From positions 1 to 60,054 of the forward strand of contig CAYSOA010000014.1 of assembly GCA_964432565.1 (NCBI GenBank): a stretch of 60,054 nt of DNA, given 5' to 3'. The translations under genes were made by a program, and so were the position numbers. Below the pieces are notes generated by a model. The model searched no databases. It saw only the letters and a program-made list of their open reading frames with translations, and was not told the DNA's origin. Each line of letters starts with the position of its first letter. Within the stretch, counting starts at the first letter, position 1. Below are positions 25,704-33,999 of the stretch, piece by piece. This DNA comes from CAIOHW01 sp964432565. Lineage in GTDB: Bacteria > Bdellovibrionota > UBA1018.

Positions 25704-26611
25704 CACAGCAGTCCTCCTGCCAGCAGGAGCCCGGCGACGGCATGAAGTGCGCCCGCAAGCGCCAACAGTCCGTTGAAGGCCGGAGACGGCTGCCAGAGCC
25801 AAATTCGACGTGCAATCAGGAAAGCGACCGGCAGGGTGAGCAGGGGTAGCAGGCCAGCGAGCGGAGCACCGGCTGACGGCCAGTAGGCGGCACCCACGAG
25901 AAACGGAAGAAAGAGCAGCGTGCTGATCTCGATGCGCGAGAATCGGGTTCCGAATCGCGCGGCCAGGGTGAGCTTCTTATTTCGCAGATCCTCTGCGGAA
26001 TCGCGAAAGTTGTTGATGGCAATCAGCACCGCCGCCCAAAGCCCGATCTGAAGGCCGGCCATCAGTGCAGGGGCGGCAAGCGCCTCGAACGACTCGATCG
26101 AGCCCGAGTGCAGGTAGGTGGTTCCTCCGACGGCGATCAGTCCGAAAAACAGAATGACGAAGAGATCTCCCAGACCGAGATAGGCGAGGGGAAAGGGACC
26201 CCCCGTGTAGCCATAGGCCAGAAAGAGCGACACCACTCCGACAGCCAGAATCGGAAGGCCGCCCTGAAGGACGAGCGGAATGCCCAGCGAGAAGGCCACT
26301 GCGGCGCAAAGCCAGCCAGCGGTGAAGACGGCACGAGAAGAGATCATCCCGCTTGCCGTGACGCGCGTGGGGCCGAGGCGAGCCTCGGTGTCAGCGCCCT
26401 TTCGGTGGTCGATCGCGTCGTTGAAGAGGTTGGTCGCCACTTGGATGAAAAGGCTGCTCAAAAGGGCGCAAGCCAGCACCATCCCGTTGAACTGTCCCGA
26501 AAATCGTGCCGACAGTGCCGTTGCGACCAGTACCGGCACCCACGCTGCACTGAGCGTCTTCGGGCGCGCAGCCATCCACCATGACCTGAGATCCAAGGTG
26601 TTCGTCCTCAC
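25700..26611 (-). CDS. menA: 1,4-dihydroxy-2-naphthoate prenyltransferase (MenA)
   Basis: A 303-residue UbiA-family membrane prenyltransferase that attaches the isoprenoid tail to DHNA, giving demethylmenaquinone. The first Asp-rich motif is NLFNDAIDHRKGAD, and the second, NNFRDSAEDLRNKK, lies on the other half, with eight to nine hydrophobic helices around them. It starts with GTG and overlaps menH by 4 bp (GTGA). MenG, which would methylate the product, is encoded at 31139. Confidence 0.94.
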   Translation of the reverse strand: MRTNTLDLRSWWMAARPKTLSAAWVPVLVATALSARFSGQFNGMVLACALLSSLFIQVATNLFNDAIDHRKGADTEARLGPTRVTASGMISSRAVFTAGWLCAAVAFSLGIPLVLQGGLPILAVGVVSLFLAYGYTGGPFPLAYLGLGDLFVILFFGLIAVGGTTYLHSGSIESFEALAAPALMAGLQIGLWAAVLIAINNFRDSAEDLRNKKLTLAARFGTRFSRIEISTLLFLPFLVGAAYWPSAGAPLAGLLPLLTLPVAFLIARRIWLWQPSPAFNGLLALAGALHAVAGLLLAGGLLW

Positions 26612-27405
26612 GAATGATTCTCCTTCAGGATGTCTTCGATGGCCCGAAGCAGGATCAACGTCGCCTCGGTCTCAGGCAGCTCCCATGGCCAGCGATGCCC
26701 CGCATGGGGTACCGTTACCGTGCGAATCGCGCTTCCTTCGGCGAGCGTGGTGGCCAGTGCAGTGAATCGAGGGTCCCTCTCTCCGGTGATCCAACGCTGC
26801 GAAATCGGGAGCGCTCGAAGGCCGCTTGAAAGGTCCCGCTGGCGGCTGAGGGAGAGCTGGCGCAGTTGCCGAACGCATCGGGTACGAAGCTCCGGGCTCT
26901 CTGTTCGGCTTCGCTCTTTCAGGCGCGACGGCAGGGGTACTCCTCCAAATACGGCCTGTGAGTTCCAGTCCTCCAGCAGTTTCGTCCAATCTTCTTCAGC
27001 GGTCGTTTCTGCGAATCGGCTCGCCCAGCGTTCATCGGCCTCGACGCGCTGTGCGCGCTCACGGTCGTTTTCAGGGGTTTGCCCGAGGCCCGGGTGGGCG
27101 CTGATTGCCACGAGACCTCGAAAACGCTGCGGGGCCGCCAGTGCCAGATGGGCAGCGGCCCGGCCGCCGAGCGAATAGCCCAGCAGGAGCTCGTAGTCGC
27201 CGCTCTGCTCGCTGCCGCGATTTTCGCTCAGCCAACGAGAGGTCCAATCGGTCCACTCCTCACCCTCGCGGGGATCCACCACCGCAGGTCGCCACTCCAC
27301 GGTGCGGCCAGCGACGATTGTGATCCGCTCCTTGAGAAAGTTCCAGTCTTCGAGCTGGCCCAGAAATCCCGTGAAGGCGTGAATCGTAATCGACGACGAG
27401 GCCAT
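26608..27405 (-). CDS. menH: SHCHC synthase-like alpha/beta hydrolase (MenH)
   Basis: A 265-residue alpha/beta-hydrolase placed between menD and menA, where MenH removes pyruvate from SEPHCHC. Visible: HAFTGFLGQLEDW (oxyanion region), LLGYSLGGRAAAHLAL with the nucleophile Ser, WITGERDPRF (Asp region) and VPHAGHRWPWELP (catalytic His). These match MenH spacing. It touches the menD stop by one base (TGATG). Upstream in-frame starts at 27420 are less likely. Confidence 0.9.
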   Translation of the reverse strand: MASSSITIHAFTGFLGQLEDWNFLKERITIVAGRTVEWRPAVVDPREGEEWTDWTSRWLSENRGSEQSGDYELLLGYSLGGRAAAHLALAAPQRFRGLVAISAHPGLGQTPENDRERAQRVEADERWASRFAETTAEEDWTKLLEDWNSQAVFGGVPLPSRLKERSRTESPELRTRCVRQLRQLSLSRQRDLSSGLRALPISQRWITGERDPRFTALATTLAEGSAIRTVTVPHAGHRWPWELPETEATLILLRAIEDILKENHS

Positions 27406-29021
27406 CACGAATTTTCCCACGTCTTCCAGAACTGCTCGGTCTGGCTGCTGTCCGGGATGATTTCAATCACACGCGGCAGCGACCGCGACGCGCGAGCTTC
27501 AGCCAGAAACTCCCGAAGCCGGGCCGCTTCGATTCGGGCATAAGAGAGCTTCCATTGCTGCGCCCAGGGTTCGAACGACACATCATGTTCGTTCAGGTAC
27601 GACGAGCGCGCCGATGAACGTCCGAAGACTCGCTCAAAGATGCGACCGCCACGGTTGTGGATGATGGCCAGATGCCAGTCGGTGTCGGGAGCGATCCAAG
27701 GAGCGTTCGAGTCGTAGAGCGTGGTCAGGTCACCCAGAATCGCCCAGGCTTCGCTGTTCGCTAAGGCAGGGGGGGCGCCCGAGAGCATCCCCAGAAAAGT
27801 CGACAACTGGCCATCGATTCCGTTGAGTCCGCGGCTGGCTGCGATCGTGCGTCCGAGATGCCGGGGGTCGTGGTGCGCGGCAAGATCCCACTCGCGAATC
27901 GGCAGTGAGTTGCCGAGATAGACAAGCGCATCGTCCGGAATGGCCTCTGAAAGAGCTCTGAAAACGGCGGGTTCGCTTGCAGGGTTTTGGCCAAGCGCCT
28001 CGATCAGGGCCAGTCGACGCTTTTGGTTTGCGTCTCGCCAGATCCGAAACGAGTCCGAACCCGCAAATTTCGGGGTGGGAACCGTGAGACGATACAGGTC
28101 GGTCATGGCGACGGTCAGGGCCTTGGCGCGAGGAAGTCCCGAAAAGGGAAGCGCACTGAGACTGAGCACGGGAATCTGCGAGGCTTCGGGGTGAACCTCC
28201 AGATCCCGCCAGAGTCGATGGGTCGGCACGCCCCCGATGCGAATGACCGAATCGATGGGGTAACCGCAGGCGCGGGCTTCCTGCCAAAGTTCGCGATGGG
28301 GTTGCACTCGCAGCTCATTCAGTGTTGGGTCGGCCGAGAGCTGCGAAAGCGCTTCGGTGATGAGCGGATAACCCCAGTTGCGAAGCACGGTGGAGACGAT
28401 GCGCGATTCTTCCCGAGTCAGCTCGCCCACGATGACCAGCGGGTGGCGAGCTTCCGAGAGTTCGATTCCGGAGTCAGTCCCGGTTCCGTCTTCCGAGGGT
28501 ATTTCGTCGCGACTTTTTTCGGATTGGGGCTCTTCGAAGCAGACGTTCCAGTGAATGGGGCCCTTTCCTGGCGAAAGTAGCGGTGGGTTCGAGCCGGATC
28601 CCTTTCGGCAGGACTCGCCATCCCAGTCGAGCGACTCCGAACAGTAGACCCCAAAAAGTCCGGTCTGTTCGCACGACTGTGGGGCTCCGGTGCCGCGAAA
28701 GCGCACGGGGCGATCCGCTGTCAGCAGAAAAAGTCGAGTGCCGGTATAGCAGGCCTCCATGACGGCCGGCAGAAGTTCACCAGCTGCCGTTCCGGAAGTG
28801 GTCAGCACGGCGACTGCCCGGCGGTCCGCCCGGGCCCGACCGAGGGCTGCAAATCCTGCGGCCCGTTCGTCGAAGTGACTGATGATTTCGAATGCGCCGT
28901 TCGCGGCGAGATGCTCGATCCAGGGGCTGTTTCGACCGCCCGGACAAACGAAGAGGGTTCGGACTCCTGCTGCGGAGAGTTCGCTCAGAGTTTGTGCGGC
29001 GAGTTCGGCATTCGTGAGCAT
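27405..29021 (-). CDS. menD: SEPHCHC synthase (MenD)
   Basis: A ThDP-dependent enzyme that joins 2-oxoglutarate and isochorismate. 538 residues. Motifs: FVCPGGRNSPW, HFDERAAGFAALG (cofactor Glu), LTTSGTAAGELLPAVMEA, LTADRPVRFRGTGA and a C-terminal ThDP-binding part beginning AILGDLTTLYDSNA (GDLTxxxD). It is about normal length. It starts 2 bp after the menF stop at ATG 29019-29021. A central region (about 135-205) is diverged. Confidence 0.94.
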   Translation of the reverse strand: MLTNAELAAQTLSELSAAGVRTLFVCPGGRNSPWIEHLAANGAFEIISHFDERAAGFAALGRARADRRAVAVLTTSGTAAGELLPAVMEACYTGTRLFLLTADRPVRFRGTGAPQSCEQTGLFGVYCSESLDWDGESCRKGSGSNPPLLSPGKGPIHWNVCFEEPQSEKSRDEIPSEDGTGTDSGIELSEARHPLVIVGELTREESRIVSTVLRNWGYPLITEALSQLSADPTLNELRVQPHRELWQEARACGYPIDSVIRIGGVPTHRLWRDLEVHPEASQIPVLSLSALPFSGLPRAKALTVAMTDLYRLTVPTPKFAGSDSFRIWRDANQKRRLALIEALGQNPASEPAVFRALSEAIPDDALVYLGNSLPIREWDLAAHHDPRHLGRTIAASRGLNGIDGQLSTFLGMLSGAPPALANSEAWAILGDLTTLYDSNAPWIAPDTDWHLAIIHNRGGRIFERVFGRSSARSSYLNEHDVSFEPWAQQWKLSYARIEAARLREFLAEARASRSLPRVIEIIPDSSQTEQFWKTWENS

Positions 29022-29023
29022 CT

Positions 29024-30241
29024 TCAGGGCTCCAGATCGAAGATTTTCAGCACAGCATTCCATTTTCGCTCGATCTCGCGCCACTCTTTTTCGGGCGTGC
29101 TTCCAGCCACGACGCCGGCTCCCGCTCCGATTCGAAAGAATCCCTGGGATCGGCTCCAGTGAAGGTTTCGAATCGCCACAAGGCAGAGTTCGGTCTTCTC
29201 AAGGCGCACTCCGAACGGGGCTCCGAAATACTGTCGCGATTGCGCCGTCAGGCACGGCTCTCGGCTCTGCTCCCGATTCTCGAGCCACTGCAGGGCCTTT
29301 GCGCGCGGATGCCCGCCCAGGGCCGGGGTGGGGTGCAGGCGCTCGACCAGCTCCTGCCAGAGGGTCGCGCCGTCGCTCGCGCTCGCAACCAGCTCGATCG
29401 GCGTATGAAGGTGCACCAGGCTTCCTGCGCGCCGGATTGCCGTGGATCCGATGCGAAGCTCTCCCAGAGGCGCGAGCTGCTCGCAAATGCCTTGGATGAC
29501 GAGGTCATGCTCGCGTCGTTCTTTCGGGTCCTGAAGGAGCTGCGCCGACTCGTGCTCGACTTCATTGCCGCCAAGGTTCGGGCCTGCGCCTGGGCCCAGG
29601 GGCCGAGTTCCTGCGAGGGCCATGGTGTGAATGCGGTTTTCGCTCGAGCGCTCAAAAAGAAGCTCGGGAGTGACGCCCAGCGAGCCTTCGTCGGCGCTCC
29701 ACCAGCCATACAGGTAACCGCCATGTCGCTGCTGAAAGAGCAGGGCGTTTCGAAGCAAAATGAGCCGCTCACGGTCCGACGGGCAGGAGAGATTTTCGGC
29801 CTCGAGAAAGGCGATGGGCACGGCTTTGAGAAGCGAACCTGCTTGAATCTCCTGAAGGAGCGCCTCGACGTCGCTCGAGAATCCGGCCCGCGCCCGATCA
29901 CGGGGCTTCCATGTCCTTGCCGGGACTTGCGCTTGCGGGTCGTCGGGGCCAGCGGCGGGGCAACCGTTCAAGCGTTCATTCAGTTCTCGCAAAAGCTCAG
30001 CCCTGCTGATCTTCAGGGTGGCCAGCGAAGGAAACCACGGTGCCTCGTCAGGCCCGCCCCAGAACCGGGGTCGAAACCAACTGGGGGCCGAGGCCGGGGT
30101 CTGATGCCCCTCCGCCGGAGTCAAGGACAGGTGGACCAGCTCGGTGTCGGGTGCGGCAAAAACAGCAAAGGCCCGATCGTGAGCGGGAGGGGCCGGAAAA
30201 AGACGAAAGGCGGGCTGCGAAAATTCAGGATTTTGAGCCAC
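29024..30241 (-). CDS. menF: isochorismate synthase (MenF)
   Basis: Isomerises chorismate to isochorismate, the first committed step of menaquinone synthesis. 405 residues of the chorismate-binding family. Key blocks: ALAGTRPLG, NEVEHESAQLLQDPKERREH, LHPTPALGGHPRAKAL, YFGAPFGVR and FRIGAGAGVVAGSTPEKEWR. The start is GTG at 30239-30241 with AAAGGAAA upstream. The N-terminal 140 residues are diverged, as common in MenF. It heads the men run and is divergent from DAHP synthase. Confidence 0.93.
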   Translation of the reverse strand: MAQNPEFSQPAFRLFPAPPAHDRAFAVFAAPDTELVHLSLTPAEGHQTPASAPSWFRPRFWGGPDEAPWFPSLATLKISRAELLRELNERLNGCPAAGPDDPQAQVPARTWKPRDRARAGFSSDVEALLQEIQAGSLLKAVPIAFLEAENLSCPSDRERLILLRNALLFQQRHGGYLYGWWSADEGSLGVTPELLFERSSENRIHTMALAGTRPLGPGAGPNLGGNEVEHESAQLLQDPKERREHDLVIQGICEQLAPLGELRIGSTAIRRAGSLVHLHTPIELVASASDGATLWQELVERLHPTPALGGHPRAKALQWLENREQSREPCLTAQSRQYFGAPFGVRLEKTELCLVAIRNLHWSRSQGFFRIGAGAGVVAGSTPEKEWREIERKWNAVLKIFDLEP

Positions 30242-30254
30242 TTGGTGGGGTTTC

Positions 30255-30305
30255 CTTTCAGTTCAAGATTCTTTGAACTTACCAAATTCTCGTGTAAACT
30301 GAAAG
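30255..30305. promoter_or_regulatory. divergent menF/aroF control region with nested inverted repeats
   Basis: The 88-bp spacer between menF and DAHP synthase is AT-rich compared with its surroundings. CTTTCAGTT (30255-30263) and AACTGAAAG (30297-30305) form a perfect outer inverted repeat; GTTCAA (30261-30266) and TTGAAC (30273-30278) form an inner one. For the + strand, TTGAAC (30273-30278) and TAAACT (30295-30300) make a plausible -35/-10 pair with a 16-bp spacer. A repressor or attenuator controlling both pathway arms is inferred. Confidence 0.55.
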
Positions 30306-30329
30306 AATCAGGAATAAAGAGGACCCTGC

Positions 30330-31142
30330 TTGAAAACATCTCAGACGTCCATCATCGAGATTCCTGCGCTGTCAGGAGGCGCCCCGGTCCGAGTCGGAGG
30401 GGGGGAGTTCACCCTCATTGCCGGGCCCTGCTCGGTCGATCGACCGGCGACGTTCTTCGAGTGCGCCGACCTGCTCAAAGCTCAGGGTGCTCACGCGCTT
30501 CGGGGAGCCATCTTCAAGATGCGCACGAAGCCGGAGTCCTTTCAGGGCCTGGGCCGTGAGGGAATGGAGCTTCTGGCTGAAGCGCGAAGGCGCACTGCGC
30601 TACCTGTGGTGACCGAAGTGGTCGATCCACGGCACATCGAGTCGCTCGATTCCGTCGTGGATGTGTTTCAGGTCGGCTCTCGCAACATGTACAATTACGA
30701 ATTGCTGAAGGAGCTGGGCAAGACCCACAAGCCGGTGCTTCTCAAGCGGGGCTTCACAGCTTACCTCGACGAGTGGGCCCACGCCGCCGAGTACGTGCTT
30801 CGTGCAGGAAATTCCCGGGTGATTCTCTGCGAACGCGGTGTTCGGGGCTTTGATCCCCACACTCGCAATATTCTCGATCTGGCGTCTGTGCCGGTGATTC
30901 GCGCGCGTACGGGCCTTCCGGTCCTGGTGGATCCCAGCCACGGCACCGGTCGAAAGGATCTGGTCGAGCCGATGGCGCTTGCTGCGCTGGCTGCCGGAGC
31001 GGACGGGTTGCTGATCGAAGTGCATCCTCGTCCCGACGAAGCACTCTCGGACGCCGAGCAGGCGATCACGCCTGCGGAGTTCGCCGGACTGGTGCGAAAG
31101 CTCTCTCAAGTTCGGAAGGCTCTGAGCGAGGCGTCGACGTGA
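30330..31142 (+). CDS. aroF: DAHP synthase (3-deoxy-7-phosphoheptulonate synthase)
   Basis: Condenses PEP and erythrose 4-phosphate, step 1 of the shikimate pathway. 270 residues of the KDO8P-like (type I beta) group: IAGPCSVDRP, GAIFKMRTKPESFQG, VTEVVDPRHIE, FQVGSRNMYNYELLKELGK, VLLKRGF, LCERGVRGFD, VDPSHGTGRK and IEVHPRPDEALSD. There is no chorismate mutase or ACT domain, so no built-in feedback domain is seen. It starts with TTG 30330, AGAGGA 6 bp upstream. It overlaps menG by 4 bp. Confidence 0.94.
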   Translation: MKTSQTSIIEIPALSGGAPVRVGGGEFTLIAGPCSVDRPATFFECADLLKAQGAHALRGAIFKMRTKPESFQGLGREGMELLAEARRRTALPVVTEVVDPRHIESLDSVVDVFQVGSRNMYNYELLKELGKTHKPVLLKRGFTAYLDEWAHAAEYVLRAGNSRVILCERGVRGFDPHTRNILDLASVPVIRARTGLPVLVDPSHGTGRKDLVEPMALAALAAGADGLLIEVHPRPDEALSDAEQAITPAEFAGLVRKLSQVRKALSEAST

Positions 31143-31939
31143 TTTCGGCACAAAAGCCCGAGACGATTCGCTCGATGTTCGACCGCATCGCCGGGCGTTA
31201 CGACCTGGCCAATACGGTGCTCTCTCTCGGCACTCACTGGATCTGGAAGCGCAAGCTGGTTCGAATGGCCTCGCGGGGCTTAGCGTCCGTGGTTGCCGCC
31301 GCCCCGGCATCGGACTCAGTATCTGGCTCTCCAGCACTGGGCACCCCGTGCATTCGCATCCTCGATTGTGCTACCGGAACGGGCGATATTGCCGAGCTCT
31401 GGTCGAAGGGGCTTGCGAGATTGGGACTGGCCCGGCAGTCGGAAATCCACGCCACCGATTTTTCCGAAGGGATGCTGGAACAGGCCCGCAAGCGTCTGGA
31501 GTCCGAGCGGGCGCGCTTTCCGACTTTCGTGCGCTTTGACTGGGCGGACGTTCAGCAGCTTTCCTATGAAGACAGTGTCTTCGACCGCGCGACGATTTCT
31601 TTTGGTATCCGCAATGTTGCCGATCCCGCGAAGGGACTCTCGGAGCTGGGACGGGTCGTGAAGCCGGGAGGGGAGGTCTGGGTGCTCGAATTCGGACAAC
31701 CCTCGCTGCCGGGGTTTGCGCAGCTTTATGGGTTTTACTCGGGTCGCGTGCTTCCGGCTGTCGGCGGATGGTTGAGTGGTGAGCGCGATGCGTACGCGTA
31801 TCTCAATCAATCTTCCGAACGCTTTCCGTGCGGCGAAGACTTTTTGAAGCTTGCTCGGGCAACCGGGCGTTTTTCGGAGTGCGATGCGATCGCCCTGACG
31901 GGCGGAGTGGCGTACCTGTATCGCCTGCGACGGGTCTGA
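31139..31939 (+). CDS. menG: demethylmenaquinone methyltransferase (UbiE/MenG)
   Basis: A SAM-dependent methyltransferase of 266 residues that completes menaquinone. The family markers are FDRIAGRYDLANTVLSLGTH at the start, the SAM loop ILDCATGTGDIAE, ATDFSEGMLEQA, and FGIRNVADPAKGLSELGRVV followed by VLEFGQP. A 20-residue Ala/Ser insertion (about 46-66) separates the first helix from the SAM loop. It begins with GTG, overlapping the DAHP synthase stop (GTGA). With menA and the rest of the men genes it makes the local set complete except for menB. Confidence 0.95.
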   Translation: MISAQKPETIRSMFDRIAGRYDLANTVLSLGTHWIWKRKLVRMASRGLASVVAAAPASDSVSGSPALGTPCIRILDCATGTGDIAELWSKGLARLGLARQSEIHATDFSEGMLEQARKRLESERARFPTFVRFDWADVQQLSYEDSVFDRATISFGIRNVADPAKGLSELGRVVKPGGEVWVLEFGQPSLPGFAQLYGFYSGRVLPAVGGWLSGERDAYAYLNQSSERFPCGEDFLKLARATGRFSECDAIALTGGVAYLYRLRRV

Positions 31940-31974
31940 GCACCGTCATTCATCCTCCCGTCACCCTTGGGGTG

Positions 31975-32313
31975 TCATCGGAGTTCCAACACGAAACCGT
32001 CGGCATCCACGAGCACCTCGAGGTGCTCCCCCTCCCGCATGGCTTGTCGAATTCGGTCACATTCGAAATAGCTTCGGTCGGTGTCTGGGCGCCGCGCCTC
32101 ATGCCGAATGATTCTCAGTTGGAGAGCGTTTTCTTTCGCCTCTTCTGTCGAAACCAGCACCGAAGCGTGAAGGTAGTGCAGGGCCTCGCCCTGCCATCGG
32201 TCGCTGGAGCATTGAAGCTGTCGTACCGCCTGAATTTCGATCCATTCTGCAGCGAGTGCAGAGGGGGGCGCCAGGAGGAGCATGACCGAGAAAGCGGATT
32301 GAATCAGGTTCAT
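31975..32313 (-). CDS. small exported protein of unknown function
   Basis: A 112-residue protein with a signal peptide (MNLIQSAFSVMLLLAPPSALAA, cleavage near 22). The mature part is polar, with two Cys (SSDRW region preceded by QLQC, and YFECDRIRQ) that could form a disulphide. No family is recognised. The start is ATG at 32311-32313. The leader just upstream resembles that of the neighbouring gene at 33021, and both follow copies of a 34-bp repeat. Confidence 0.6.
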   Translation of the reverse strand: MNLIQSAFSVMLLLAPPSALAAEWIEIQAVRQLQCSSDRWQGEALHYLHASVLVSTEEAKENALQLRIIRHEARRPDTDRSYFECDRIRQAMREGEHLEVLVDADGFVLELR

Positions 32314-32376
32314 GGCCCCGGGTGATACGGGAGCGGCTACGGATTGGCAATGGGCCAGCATTGGGCCAGAATCGCC

Positions 32377-33021
32377 TTAACTCGACTCGTTAGTGCTATT
32401 TGACGCGTTGGGCCGCCAAAAAGTACCGGATACCCTTTTCGCCAAAAACTTCTCCAGCGTCAGCACCTGCGGTTCGGTGGTCTCGTCTGACAGTCTGGCG
32501 GGCTCGATCGTGAGCCGGTAATCGCGAAGCTTGGCTTTTCTTCCCACGTTCATTCGTCCGGGCTCCGGCGTCATGCTCTCGTTGAGGAACATCGTCTCGA
32601 AGTAGCGGGCTACCGGATGGACCGTGGGCGCATTGAAATAGTCGAAGTCAAAGACGAGACCATCGGCGAGCAGAATGACATGAAAATACCAGTTGGCCTC
32701 TCCGGGGTGAAACTCGGGACTGGAGCTTTCCCAGATTCTGCCACCCGCCTGCCGTGCGTGTTCGGCGTTCACCAGTCCGAAGGCTGAAAACCCCTGGTTT
32801 TCGATGCGAATGATCCAGGCATCGGAGAGTCGAATGCCTCGAGAGCGTGCCGCATGGAGGAGTCCCTCAATGTTGTCTGCACACCGTCCCGCTCGGTAGC
32901 CTGAATGAAATCGCTCTGAAAAAAGGCGTACGAGAGGGGGAGATGCCAGCGACCCAGAGGAGCTCAGAAGTGCGACGGCGCAAAAAATACTTACGGCCAA
33001 AGCCCTGAAAGAGGGGGTCAT
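32377..33021 (-). CDS. exported N-terminal-glutamine-amidase-like cysteine hydrolase
   Basis: A 214-residue exported protein (signal peptide to about residue 27). Cys47 and Asn50 in RCADN, Trp111/His114 in NWYFHVILLADG, and Asp125 in VFDFDYF form a Cys-His-Asp order like that of NTAQ1-type N-terminal glutamine amidases and related protein glutaminases. The similarity is read by eye and tentative. An exported member would act on envelope or foreign proteins. The last 20 or so residues are encoded by one copy of the 34-bp repeat, so the natural C-terminus may have been changed by its insertion. Upstream lie repeat copy 2 and a TTGAC palindrome. Confidence 0.6.
   Translation of the reverse strand: MTPSFRALAVSIFCAVALLSSSGSLASPPLVRLFSERFHSGYRAGRCADNIEGLLHAARSRGIRLSDAWIIRIENQGFSAFGLVNAEHARQAGGRIWESSSPEFHPGEANWYFHVILLADGLVFDFDYFNAPTVHPVARYFETMFLNESMTPEPGRMNVGRKAKLRDYRLTIEPARLSDETTEPQVLTLEKFLAKRVSGTFWRPNASNSTNESS
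32409..32442. repeat. 34-bp direct repeat, copy 1
   Basis: A 34-bp segment beginning TGGGCCGCCAAAAAGTACCG is identical to 33074-33107. This copy lies inside the 3-prime end of the exported hydrolase gene and about 96 bp upstream of the small gene starting at 32313. Flanking bases are partly alike (ATTTG-CGC on the left in both copies). Confidence 0.95.
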
Positions 33022-33041
33022 GGCGCCCGGGGATACGGAAA

Positions 33042-33058
33042 TTGACGCAATACGTCAA
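33042..33058. promoter_or_regulatory. TTGAC-N7-GTCAA palindrome
   Basis: A 17-bp palindrome, TTGACGCAATACGTCAA, 21 bp upstream of the start codon at 33021. A site of the same form (TTGACACAGCGCGTCAA, 42195-42211) lies in front of the barrel gene at 42160. It may be an operator; TTGACG could also serve as a -35 box. Confidence 0.5.
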
Positions 33059-33073
33059 GCGCATTTGGCGCAC

Positions 33074-33107
33074 TGGGCCGCCAAAAAGTACCGGATACCC
33101 TTTTCGC
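33074..33107. repeat. 34-bp direct repeat, copy 2
   Basis: Identical to 32409-32442. It lies between the mlaD stop and the hydrolase gene. Its left end takes part in a hairpin, TTTGGCG (33064-33070) with CGCCAAA (33079-33085). It could work as a weak terminator for the transporter run, or be a dispersed element. Confidence 0.95.
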
Positions 33108-33112
33108 TTTTC

Positions 33113-33979
33113 TTAGAACACCCGCGCCCGGATGCCTTCCTTCTGCATGAAGGCGCGAATGGTGCTCGAGTCGAGGGGCTCGAGGCGCCAGAGCAGGTCA
33201 TGCAGCAGCTTGAGCGTGCGCTGTCCCTCGGGAGAGCTGAAGTTGTCGGTGATCACGCGCGTGTCCTTGGTGATTTGAATCAGGTTGTTCACCAGCGCCT
33301 GCAGGTCGGTATTGAAGAGCTTGCTCTTCTCGACGTGAATCAGCGTCTGGTTCACGTTCGCGCTCAGCTTGTAGAGCAGCTCGATCGAGCGGGTGATGTC
33401 TCCTTCGTTCTTCTCGATCAGCTCCTGAATCTTTCCCGCCAGATTGAAACTCTGCGAGATGAGCTGGTCGATGCGGGGAGGGTCGACGCCCGCGAGGACG
33501 GATCCTTCCTGAACGCGCTCGGAGTTCGAGGTTCCCGGCGTGATCTCGATGTAGCGTTCGCCGATGATGCCGGCGATGTTCACAAAAAACTGGCTATCCT
33601 TCCGGATGCCCTGTGCGGCGTCGCTGCGCACCGAAAGCTTGAGCTTGAGAGGCACGACGGCGCTGGTGAGGGAAGTCTCTTCGGCGCTTCCGGGTTTCTT
33701 CAGGGCCACTGGATTTTTTGAATCGACGGGTGCGAAGAACTCGATCGCTTCCACTTTTCCGACCTTGATTCCCGAGACGCGAACCGGAGAGCCCACCTCG
33801 ATGCCACCAGCGAAGTGGTAGGTCACATAGAAGCTCGTCGATCCCTGAAAGGGATTCTTCACTCCGAGAAGCCAGGCAAACGCTACGACCAGAACGGCAG
33901 TGCCGGCCACGAGAAGACCGACCTTGGCTTCATGGGAAAGAATGGCGCCTGCACCGGAAGCACGAGATTTCTTGGTCAT
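33113..33979 (-). CDS. mlaD: MCE-domain lipid transport protein (MlaD-like)
   Basis: A 288-residue periplasmic substrate-binding component of an Mla-type phospholipid transporter. One N-terminal membrane helix (about 20-40) is followed by the MCE domain: YHFAGGIEVGSPVRVSGIKV...GKVEAIEF and FVNIAGIIGERYIEITPG. The rest (about 170-288) is helical. It is longer than E. coli MlaD (about 180 residues) by this helical tail. It is the last gene of a run with two permeases and two ATPases; no MlaC or MlaB (STAS) gene is present. Confidence 0.94.
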   Translation of the reverse strand: MTKKSRASGAGAILSHEAKVGLLVAGTAVLVVAFAWLLGVKNPFQGSTSFYVTYHFAGGIEVGSPVRVSGIKVGKVEAIEFFAPVDSKNPVALKKPGSAEETSLTSAVVPLKLKLSVRSDAAQGIRKDSQFFVNIAGIIGERYIEITPGTSNSERVQEGSVLAGVDPPRIDQLISQSFNLAGKIQELIEKNEGDITRSIELLYKLSANVNQTLIHVEKSKLFNTDLQALVNNLIQITKDTRVITDNFSSPEGQRTLKLLHDLLWRLEPLDSSTIRAFMQKEGIRARVF

Positions 33980-33999
33980 ATCTGAAAGAGGTTAAACGC

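Noticed and set aside
29159..30559. Plus-strand open frame of 466 codons opposite menF
   Set aside because: MenF motifs are clear on the minus strand, and the frame runs across the divergent promoter into DAHP synthase in another frame.
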